Assembly: GCA_025350285.1 (NCBI GenBank)
Contig: JANXYE010000014.1
Location: 1 to 5,370 of the forward strand
Source: Chloroflexota bacterium
Lineage (GTDB): Bacteria > Chloroflexota > Dehalococcoidia > Tepidiformales > Tepidiformaceae
DNA length: 5,370 nucleotides
Direction: 5' to 3'
Made by a program: the position numbers and the translations under genes
Part shown: one piece after another, positions 1 through 5,267 of the stretch
Numbering within the stretch: the stretch's first letter is position 1
How the letters are laid out: every line of letters begins with the position of its first letter
The notes under the pieces: model-generated
What the model saw: only the letters and a program-made list of their open reading frames with translations
Told to the model about the DNA's origin: nothing
Databases searched by the model: none

Positions 1-459
1 GTTGATACCGAGCGAGGCGATCTTGCGGCCTTGCACCCAGACACCGCGCGCGCCCGCCTGTCGCTCCCCTTCGATGCCGAAGCTCGAGAGGAGGTCGATC
101 ACCACCTGTTCCAGGCCCGTGACGTAATCGAGCACGGGCAGATCCCAGCCCTTCAAGTCGATGATCCCGTAAGCGACCAGTTGGCCGGGGCCGTGGTACG
201 TAATGTCGCCACCGCGCTCCGTCGGCACGATCTCGATGGACCGGGCGTCGACCTCTTCGCGCGACACGCGAAGGTTCGGCTCGGGGTGGGATCGCCCGAG
301 GGTGAGGACCGGGCGGTGCTCCGTCAGGAGCAGCGAATCCACGCCGGCCCCCTCGCGGCGCTGGGCCTGGAGCCGCTGTTGGAGTGTGTGGATCTCGCGA
401 TAGCCGGTGGTCCCGAGTTGGTAGACCTTGAGCGAGCGCTGTTCACCGGGCATGGGCAT
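1..459 (-). CDS. lipB: Octanoyl-[acyl carrier protein]:protein N-octanoyltransferase LipB (C-terminus outside window)
   Basis: LipB moves the octanoyl group from octanoyl-ACP to the lipoyl-domain lysine of E2 subunits and GcvH, the first step of endogenous lipoate synthesis in the cytoplasm; LipA then inserts sulfur. The visible 153 residues read without a stop to the window edge. They carry the family signature RGGDITYHGPGQLVAY (about residues 86-101) and the GRKIASLGI motif near the edge, whose Lys is the conserved active-site lysine. The catalytic Cys should lie just beyond the window; the family is usually 210-240 residues long. The start is ATG at 459, with a second in-frame ATG at 453. 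A purine-rich GAGGAAAGAAAGG stretch lies upstream and spaces slightly better to 453, so the start is uncertain by two codons. It follows the E2-like gene by 35 nt with no terminator seen, so the two are probably co-transcribed. Family assignment is very secure. Confidence 0.96.
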   Translation of the reverse strand, partial: MPMPGEQRSLKVYQLGTTGYREIHTLQQRLQAQRREGAGVDSLLLTEHRPVLTLGRSHPEPNLRVSREEVDARSIEIVPTERGGDITYHGPGQLVAYGIIDLKGWDLPVLDYVTGLEQVVIDLLSSFGIEGERQAGARGVWVQGRKIASLGIN

Positions 460-494
460 GGACCTTTCTTTCCTCAGTGTGGACGGTGGCGGGC

Positions 495-2306
495 TTAGTC
501 GGCGAACAGGGCATAAGGGGCCTCCAGCAGTTCACGGACGCGCGCCAGAAGCCGGGCGGCGCGGCCCACGGCGATGAGTTCGGGGGTGTAGGCGAGGACC
601 AGCGTCATCATCGGGGCGGGGATGTCGCCCGCTTCGAAGATCACCCGGATCGCGCCAGCGCCGAGCGCGAAGGGATGGCCTTCCGGGAGCGGCGGCGTGC
701 CTTCGTCCAGCCCGAAGTGTCCGAACGAGGTGACGGTCGCTGAACAACCGCCTTCCCGCTCGGTCACGCGGGCGAGAGTGAGCGCTTCGACACGCTCCCG
801 GAAGGGCCCGCGGGAGGCGCCATCGAGGATGGCCACGCGCTCTTCCGTGGCTTCCGCGAGGACGAGGCCGATGGAGTCGCCGCGTGCCCGAAGAACATCG
901 TCCTCCATGCTGGCGCGGGCGAGGGCGCGGATGAGGATGTCGTCGTCGCGGGGGTTCACGCCGGCCGTGCGCCATTCACGCCCAAGTTGCTCCCGCATCT
1001 TGCGCGCCTCAGTCATGCGCACGACCACTTTGAGCGTGAGCGTCACCGGGCCAGCGGACGGGCGAACATCCGGCATCCAAAACGGCTCTTCATCCTGGCG
1101 TTTGCGCATCAGCAGCGGGGCCATCTCGCTGAGCTCTTCCGTCATGGGCGCCGATGGGTCCTTCACGGGCGGATCGACCTGTTCCCAGGCGCTTTCGGCT
1201 GAGGCGAGCGCCGCCCGGAGGTCGTCGTGGAGTTCCTCAGGCTCATCACGATCCCAGGCGCGGGGGAAGTCCTGGCGGTCGCCGGGCACCGAGGCCCAGG
1301 CGCTCCCCGGCTCGGGCGGGGGCGCCGCGGGCAACACACCGCGGCGCAAGAGCGGGATTGGCCGGGCGGAGGCTCCGACGCCCACCTCTTCGTCCCCGGT
1401 CAGCTTCGTTCGCGAGTGCGCCCAACTGCTCATAGCAGAAGCCCAGCTATCCGCCTCCCCGTCCGCTCCGTCGTCAGCCTCCTCGTCAGGCGGCTCGGCT
1501 AGCACTAGCGCTTCGGCGCCCACTTCGTCGTCAAGGACGGTCGGCGCGAGGTCCAGCGCATCGTTCACGTCATCGTCGTCGAGCCCCGGCTCGTCGCCCG
1601 CAAACTCGAGGAGATCGACCGCCGCATGTTCCGGCACGGGGAACGCGAGCGGTTCCAGCCCCTGCTCAACGGGGAACGGGATCGGCTCCGGCGCTTCTCC
1701 GTCCATGAGCGGTCCCGGTCCGGCCGCGCGTTCGCGATCCGCCGCCAGTGCCTCAAAAGCAGCGAACGGGAGTGGCTCGGGCCCTTCCTCGTCCGCCAGC
1801 GCCTCCGGATCGGATGCGAGCCCGGGGTCTACCGCCAGCGCTCCGAACGCAGCGAACGGGATCGGCTCGATCCCTTCCTCGTCCGCAAGCACCTCCGGAT
1901 GGAACGCCACCTCCGGGTCCGCCGCCAGCGCTTCGAAGGCGGCCAACGGGATCGGCTCGATCCCTTCCTCGTCCGCAAGCACCTCCGGGTCCGCCGCCAG
2001 CGCTTCGAAGGCGGCGAACGGGATGGACTCGGCCAGGTCCGATTCGGCCGCGGCTTCGTCTTCGAGTTCCCCCGGCCGAAAGATGACCGCCACCGCCTGG
2101 CCTGTGCGCCGCGATTGGCCAGCCTCGATCCAAAGACGCAGGACGCCATCCTCCTCGGCTTCGACATCCATCGCGATGAAGTCGGTTTCGAGACGATAGA
2201 CGGGCTCGCCGAGGCGGACTTCCGCGCCGTCCGGCTTGTACCACTCGGCGATGACTGGCGAGCGTTCCTCGGCGCCAAGTACGGGGACCAGGACTTCGGT
2301 AGACAT
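495..2306 (-). CDS. Catalytically degenerate E2-like protein (lipoyl-type domain, acidic repeat linker, acyltransferase-like domain)
   Basis: A 603-residue protein built like the E2 acyltransferase of 2-oxoacid dehydrogenase complexes. Residues 1-78 form a lipoyl-type domain (start MSTEVLVPVLG; core ETDFIAMDVEAEEDGVL at 40-56). Canonical E2 has ETDK-A there; Phe43 sits at the lipoyl-lysine site, so lipoylation should be impossible. Residues 94-215 are tandem acidic repeats, and 216-415 are a low-complexity Asp/Glu/Ala/Pro linker; I see no peripheral subunit-binding domain. Residues about 418-603 resemble the E2 catalytic domain, with SATVTSFGHFGLDE matching the TFTISNLG-FGIDE region. The active-site stretch DHRVIDGAPAAR is replaced, without gaps, by TPELIAVGRAAR (574-585), so the catalytic His is Pro575 and the Asp is Ala579. 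ATG at 2306 was chosen because GGGAGGT lies just upstream (2311-2317) and the lipoyl fold begins there; upstream in-frame codons lack such support. It lies upstream of lipB, probably in one operon. A role as scaffold or regulator, like protein X (E3BP), is inference. Confidence 0.87.
   Translation of the reverse strand: MSTEVLVPVLGAEERSPVIAEWYKPDGAEVRLGEPVYRLETDFIAMDVEAEEDGVLRLWIEAGQSRRTGQAVAVIFRPGELEDEAAAESDLAESIPFAAFEALAADPEVLADEEGIEPIPLAAFEALAADPEVAFHPEVLADEEGIEPIPFAAFGALAVDPGLASDPEALADEEGPEPLPFAAFEALAADRERAAGPGPLMDGEAPEPIPFPVEQGLEPLAFPVPEHAAVDLLEFAGDEPGLDDDDVNDALDLAPTVLDDEVGAEALVLAEPPDEEADDGADGEADSWASAMSSWAHSRTKLTGDEEVGVGASARPIPLLRRGVLPAAPPPEPGSAWASVPGDRQDFPRAWDRDEPEELHDDLRAALASAESAWEQVDPPVKDPSAPMTEELSEMAPLLMRKRQDEEPFWMPDVRPSAGPVTLTLKVVVRMTEARKMREQLGREWRTAGVNPRDDDILIRALARASMEDDVLRARGDSIGLVLAEATEERVAILDGASRGPFRERVEALTLARVTEREGGCSATVTSFGHFGLDEGTPPLPEGHPFALGAGAIRVIFEAGDIPAPMMTLVLAYTPELIAVGRAARLLARVRELLEAPYALFAD
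1662..2027 (-). repeat. In-frame tandem repeats in the E2-like linker (24-30 residues per unit)
   Basis: Four clear units and a fifth decayed one, within the E2-like gene. The protein units are residues 94-117 (24 aa), 118-147, 148-177 and 178-207 (30 aa each), with a partial unit from 208. Each begins with (P/S)(I/L)P(F/L)AAF-ALA-D and the first three end in ADEEG(I/P)E; the first unit lacks a six-residue AFHPEV-like insert. The first two units are almost identical at the DNA level, which suggests recent duplication; the outer units have diverged. The sequence is rich in Ala, Glu, Pro and Asp, as in flexible interdomain linkers of E2 proteins, but unusually acidic. Confidence 0.88.
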
Positions 2307-2310
2307 GGCA

Positions 2311-2317
2311 ACCTCCC
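2311..2317 (-). promoter_or_regulatory. Ribosome binding site of the E2-like gene
   Basis: The minus strand reads GGGAGGT here, four bases before ATG at 2306. It fixes the start well inside the longest open frame, which runs 100 codons further upstream with no comparable site. Confidence 0.75.
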
Positions 2318-2323
2318 AGCGGA

Positions 2324-2357
2324 CGCGCGGCCACGTGACCGCGCGGCAATCCGCGCG
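2324..2357 (-). promoter_or_regulatory. Two mutually exclusive GC-rich hairpins in the leader of the E2-like gene
   Basis: On the plus strand, CGCGCGG (2324-2330) is the inverse complement of CCGCGCG (2339-2345), with an 8-nt spacer that contains the palindrome CACGTG (2332-2337). The same middle arm (2340-2346) also pairs perfectly with 2351-2357 across the 4-nt loop CAAT, giving a 7-bp stem. Both stems share the middle arm, so only one can form at a time in the minus-strand leader, 18-51 nt before the start codon. It could be a DNA operator (palindrome), a leader RNA switch or GC-rich coincidence. No U-run follows, so it is not a standard terminator. Confidence 0.35.
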
Positions 2358-2441
2358 CTTCTCTCCATCTAAGACGGCAGTTGCGGTTCGGTTGCTCAGT
2401 GGGGGAGACGCGGCGGTCGCTATAATTTGCCGTGTGAGTTG

Positions 2442-2463
2442 GGGCCGATGCGGAGTACGGCCC
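2442..2463 (-). other. GC-rich hairpin downstream of the export module
   Basis: GGGCCG (2442-2447) pairs perfectly with CGGCCC (2458-2463) across a 10-nt loop. It starts about 30 nt after the stop codon of the last small membrane protein gene. No T-tract follows on either strand, so it is at best a weak or factor-dependent end, or a processing or stability element. Confidence 0.25.
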
Positions 2464-2493
2464 GCATGGGCGAAGCCGCGCTCAGTTTCCCGG

Positions 2494-3075
2494 CTACGGC
2501 GTTGCCGCCCGACGACGCCGTCTGAATACACTCGGAAGGACGAACACGGCGGAAGCAACGACTCCGATCCCAAGCCCGACCGCGACCCACGGCCAACTCC
2601 AGCCATCGCCGACTCTGGCCGCTCCCGCTGGAGGTTGGACCTGAGGCGCCTCGATCACGATCTCCGCTGGCGCCGGGTTGGCGAGATTGAGGCATGTCTC
2701 TCCGGCCCTTCCACGGATCGAGCCGGCCATTGGAATGACATAGAAACAGAACGTGCCTGGCGGTCCCTTCGGTGCGTCGATTGCGAAGCCACCTGCTCCC
2801 ATCACCACCAGGTCTGCCTTGGCCGGGTAGTCGGGCTGAGTTCCTTGGCGTGCCGCTATCCACACGCAGTCGAAGCCGTCCGTTGCGCTCCACCGAAGGC
2901 CGACCTGGTCGCCGTCGGGGGCCGCGATAACAACGCTCGTTACAGTCCCCACCGTGATGGCCAAATCGAGCGTGAGGCTGCTGATCGCAACATCCGCGTC
3001 GCACTCGCCGGCGGACGCCGTGCTGCGTGATACAATGGCTGCCCACATCATCGTAGAGAGCGCCAGGCCAGCCAT
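2494..3075 (-). CDS. Small exported protein with disulfide-type ectodomain and C-terminal membrane anchor (paralog B)
   Basis: I do not recognise a named family. From ATG at 3075 the product is 193 residues. There is a hydrophobic signal segment (1-22, ending STASA before GE), an ectodomain of about 130 residues, a Pro/Ala-rich stalk, one membrane helix (about 160-181) and a cytoplasmic RRRRR stop-transfer tail, giving a predicted type I topology with the ectodomain outside. The ectodomain has four cysteines (25, 70, 110, 128) and strand-like motifs LRWSA, CVWIAA and PPGTFCFYV, suggesting an Ig/fibronectin-like sandwich. Cys70-Cys110-Cys128 match the spacing in the upstream paralog exactly. 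The start is uncertain: TTG at 3090 would overlap the previous stop, and neither start has a good ribosome binding site, which fits translational coupling (7 nt gap from 3075). The signal segment lacks the usual early positive charge. Function is unknown; an accessory surface protein of the neighbouring protease is possible. Confidence 0.72.
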   Translation of the reverse strand: MAGLALSTMMWAAIVSRSTASAGECDADVAISSLTLDLAITVGTVTSVVIAAPDGDQVGLRWSATDGFDCVWIAARQGTQPDYPAKADLVVMGAGGFAIDAPKGPPGTFCFYVIPMAGSIRGRAGETCLNLANPAPAEIVIEAPQVQPPAGAARVGDGWSWPWVAVGLGIGVVASAVFVLPSVFRRRRRAATP

Positions 3076-3082
3076 CGGAACG

Positions 3083-3799
3083 TTAGCCAAGGTTAGAACC
3101 AGACGGGGGCCCCGATAGCCGCGGTAGGAACCTGGCCGAAAGGATGACGGCCACGCCGGCTAACACGCCGACGAGTAACTCCGGGACCCGTGACTCCGAA
3201 CCATCGGCTGATGGGACATCGGCGCGGGCGGCGAACCGCACGGCGGGAGACCGCGGCTCAGTACTTTCGAAACAAACGTCCTGTGCGGCGCCACGGCGAC
3301 CCTTCGCAAGCCCGATGAAGCGGAGGCAGTACCGGCCGGGAGCATCCGGAGGGACATAGCGAAGCGTCTTGGCATCACCGGGAAGAATGAAGCGCGCCAT
3401 GATTGGCAGGGTGTCGTCGCTGGGAGTGGCCGTGGTGACCCAGATGCACGAGGCCCCGCCGGCCGGAGCACTCCAGGACACGTTCACGACGTCCGATCGC
3501 CCTTGGGATCCGTCCTCGCGAGCGTAGTCCTCCTTTCCAACCACCGCGGCAAGGTCCTTACCGAGGTTCAGCGACGGGTCTAGCGCGAGTTCATCAAATC
3601 GAGGCATGCCGATGCACGGCGGCTGGCCGACGGGCGCATTGGGCTCTTCTGCGGAGGCAGAACTAGTGATCCCGAGAACAGCTGCCGTTCCCAGAAGTAT
3701 TGCGCCTAGCGTAGATGAAACCGTCACCATGAGAGCGAAACGTTGCCGCCGCCACCATAGGTGCAGCCGACATACCATGGATTGTGATTTTGGTTGCAC
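3083..3799 (-). CDS. Exported protein with disulfide-type ectodomain and C-terminal membrane anchor (paralog A)
   Basis: No named family recognised. Read from GTG at 3799 it is 238 residues. There is a basic n-region (Arg11, 17, 18, 20), a hydrophobic core ending in SSASA before EE (residue 50), an ectodomain of about 150 residues and one membrane helix near the C-terminus (about 206-225), with short Arg-containing flanks. Ectodomain cysteines 62, 118, 158 and 176 probably form two disulfides. The motifs VNVSWSA, CIWVTT and APGRYCLRF correspond position by position to paralog B, indicating a shared fibronectin/Ig-like fold. Start choice: GGAGGT at 3806-3811 lies six bases before GTG 3799 and supplies a positively charged n-region, but this gives a 76-nt overlap with the protease gene. 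ATG at 3730 overlaps the protease stop by only seven bases (ATGGTGA) and gives a 27-residue signal without any Lys or Arg. ATG at 3778 has no ribosome binding site. The reading frame is secure; the start and the function are not. Confidence 0.73.
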   Translation of the reverse strand: MQPKSQSMVCRLHLWWRRQRFALMVTVSSTLGAILLGTAAVLGITSSASAEEPNAPVGQPPCIGMPRFDELALDPSLNLGKDLAAVVGKEDYAREDGSQGRSDVVNVSWSAPAGGASCIWVTTATPSDDTLPIMARFILPGDAKTLRYVPPDAPGRYCLRFIGLAKGRRGAAQDVCFESTEPRSPAVRFAARADVPSADGSESRVPELLVGVLAGVAVILSARFLPRLSGPPSGSNLG

Positions 3800-4926
3800 G
3801 TGTACACCTCCACAAGGTAGCTCTGGCTACCAGACGTGAGATCTCCATTCAATAGGTTCAACGTTGTGCTGTAATAACCCGTACCGTGAGCGGGTACGTA
3901 GAAGCTTGCGATCAGCTGCGAAGACCGCCAGACGTTGCCCCATTCGTGGGTATAGGACGCATCATTACTTGTCCAGGAAGCGACGAAGTTGAAGGACTCC
4001 GAACCAGATAGCACGGAGACGCTGGAGACCGGCGATGGGTTACCCGGCTGCGCATACCGATAGATCGTGGAGGACTGGTTGTAGAGTGCACCTCTCTTCG
4101 CGCGGACAAAGAACGAGTGCTCGCCGGAGCTTACGTATAGGCCAGCCAGTTGGGTGTCTATCCCCCAAGTGCCCTGCCATATGCCATCCTTGTAGACATC
4201 GTATCCCGTTTCGTTGTCGTTGAGGTCTGCCCACTGAATCGTGACGTTCGCCCCATCGTCGCTAGATATCCAGACCGCTCCGGATCCCCATGGCGCCGAC
4301 AAGTACCGAACTATGGCGGCCGACGAGTCACGCGCCTGAGGGCCAGTGAAGCCGCTCGGCGAGCACACCATTACCGAAACCCAAGGTGCGCACACGCCGA
4401 CACTTCCGACGTCATCATACTGGTCGGCCAAGCCCACCGCATGACCGAGTTCATGCGCATACGTTCCGACGTCAGTCTTGTACAGCGGATTAATGTCTAT
4501 CTGCGCCTTCGTCTCCCTCAGTTTCCCGGCGATCCCTTCGCGGAACACTCGCCCCAATTGAGGTAGTTCTTTGGCGATCTCCCGAGGACGCGTCGTGTAG
4601 GCGCCATCCGAGTAGCAGCCTGCCTGCACGCAGGAGACGGACGTGATCTTAATCCCACTAGAAGGATTGCAGTTCGTCCCTGAAGCCAAGGTGAAAATGG
4701 TGCCTAGGCCGCCATTAGAATTCCAGCTATTGATCGCTGTCTGGAGAGTGGGTCGATCCCCGCTACAATTGTACACAGTAATCGTCGTCGGGAAGTTGGC
4801 CCAGTGGACCCAGGTCGTCTGGGTGTGGTGGGCCAGCGCCGTCAGAGGAAATAGTAAGCCGAGGACCGCCCCCGCCAGGAAAACGCGAAGCGCCGCGCGA
4901 GCGGGTCGTGCCGCCGTTTCCTTCAT
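3724..4926 (-). CDS. Secreted metzincin-type zinc metalloprotease with two C-terminal fibronectin-like domains
   Basis: A 400-residue exported protease. Residues 1-32 are a Sec signal peptide (basic MKETAARPAR, hydrophobic core, cleavage after LTALA). The catalytic domain (about 33-212) contains AINSWNS, as in matrixin-like proteins, and the zinc site YAHELGHAVGLADQY. His158 and His162 are ligands, Glu159 the general base, and Asp168 the likely third ligand of an HExxHxxGxxD metzincin motif, as in snapalysin. SVM at 184-186 is a plausible Met-turn. Residues about 213-295 are a fibronectin type III domain (VTIQWADLNDNETGYDVYKDG is typical). Residues 296-400 form a second beta-sandwich with Cys377 and Cys388. 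Cysteines 54, 86, 99, 104, 179 and 188 suggest disulfides, fitting an extracellular location. ATG 4926 was chosen because GGAGGT (4932-4937) lies five bases upstream and the signal peptide starts there; the frame is open further upstream through the putative promoter. It is the first gene of the apparent three-gene module. Substrate unknown. Confidence 0.9.
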   Translation of the reverse strand: MKETAARPARAALRVFLAGAVLGLLFPLTALAHHTQTTWVHWANFPTTITVYNCSGDRPTLQTAINSWNSNGGLGTIFTLASGTNCNPSSGIKITSVSCVQAGCYSDGAYTTRPREIAKELPQLGRVFREGIAGKLRETKAQIDINPLYKTDVGTYAHELGHAVGLADQYDDVGSVGVCAPWVSVMVCSPSGFTGPQARDSSAAIVRYLSAPWGSGAVWISSDDGANVTIQWADLNDNETGYDVYKDGIWQGTWGIDTQLAGLYVSSGEHSFFVRAKRGALYNQSSTIYRYAQPGNPSPVSSVSVLSGSESFNFVASWTSNDASYTHEWGNVWRSSQLIASFYVPAHGTGYYSTTLNLLNGDLTSGSQSYLVEVYTCNQNHNPWYVGCTYGGGGNVSLSW

Positions 4927-4931
4927 CCTGA

Positions 4932-4937
4932 ACCTCC
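4932..4937 (-). promoter_or_regulatory. Ribosome binding site of the metalloprotease gene
   Basis: The minus strand reads GGAGGT, five bases before ATG at 4926. It rules out the longer reading that starts 33 codons further upstream. Confidence 0.8.
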
Positions 4938-5010
4938 GAGCTTTTTGTCCGGCCTCATGACGCGAACGCCAAGGACCAACTCCGACGGCCTCCGCCATCG
5001 ACTGTTCGGC

Positions 5011-5039
5011 ACCGTAAGAAGCCAACTCGGCCCTGTCAA
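5011..5039 (-). promoter_or_regulatory. Putative sigma70-type promoter for the export module
   Basis: A perfect -35 box TTGACA occupies 5039-5034 on the minus strand. Seventeen bases further is TACGGT (5016-5011), which matches the TATAAT consensus at only three of six positions. Transcription would start near 5004, giving a leader of about 78 nt before the protease ATG. The -35 and the spacing are convincing; the -10 is weak, so the promoter may need an activator or be read by an alternative sigma factor. Confidence 0.4.
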
Positions 5040-5115
5040 TCGGGGATTACTCTATCAAGGGGCGCAGAGTCCGGGGCGCGGGGGCGCCTACAAGTCACGC
5101 TGGATAGGGGCCTGG

Positions 5116-5267
5116 ATGACGTTCGATGAGGTGCGCGAGGTGGCGCTCAGCCTGCCTGGATCGAAGAAGGCACGTCATTCGGGACGGAGGCGTTCAAGGT
5201 GCGAGCGCACGGGGCTGAACGGGCTCGTGACGGGACGGCGGGCGTCTACTTTCATACGGAAACTTAA
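5116..5267 (+). pseudogene. Frameshifted N-terminal remnant resembling the MmcQ/YjbR family
   Basis: ATG at 5116, preceded by AGGGG, opens a frame reading MTFDEVREVALSLPGS, typical of the start of MmcQ/YjbR (CyaY-like fold) DNA-binding proteins. At 5161-5166 the expected continuation EEGTSFGTEAFKVR is found in another frame, starting at 5163, as if one base (probably a G) were missing. That second frame then reads 20 residues without family resemblance and stops at TAA 5265-5267. The first frame stays open to the window edge but looks like out-of-frame sequence. Only the first 30 or so residues are recognisable; the usual protein is about 110-120 residues. It is either a decayed gene or a one-base sequencing error plus divergence. 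It points away from the minus-strand export module. Confidence 0.55.

Noticed and set aside
1686..2027. Regular near-identical repeats that might suggest a CRISPR array
   Set aside because: The units are contiguous multiples of three inside an open frame, with no unique spacers, so they are protein repeats.
622..2199. Long plus-strand open frame, 525 codons, Ser-rich
   Set aside because: It lies antisense to the E2-like gene. Its Ser/Ala/Gly-rich low-complexity product is the mirror of the GC-rich linker, and it has no domain motifs.
2421..2426. Perfect TATAAT on the plus strand in the 187-nt gap
   Set aside because: No -35-like hexamer lies 16-18 bases upstream, and no plus-strand gene follows. 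On the minus strand the same site gives only TATAGC without a -35.
2307..2606. N-terminal extension of the E2-like protein to 2606
   Set aside because: It would run into the end of paralog B's coding region and add 100 basic, domain-free residues before a typical lipoyl-domain start preceded by GGGAGGT.
2236..3030. Plus-strand open frame of 264 codons spanning the 2307-2493 gap
   Set aside because: It crosses antisense to two supported genes and encodes no recognisable motif or export signal.
4150..4566. Plus-strand open frame of 138 codons opposite the protease
   Set aside because: It is antisense to the well-supported catalytic domain that includes the HELGH site.
4927..5025. N-terminal extension of the protease to 5025
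   Set aside because: The added residues precede a complete signal peptide, overlap the putative promoter and leader, and lack a ribosome binding site comparable to that before 4926.
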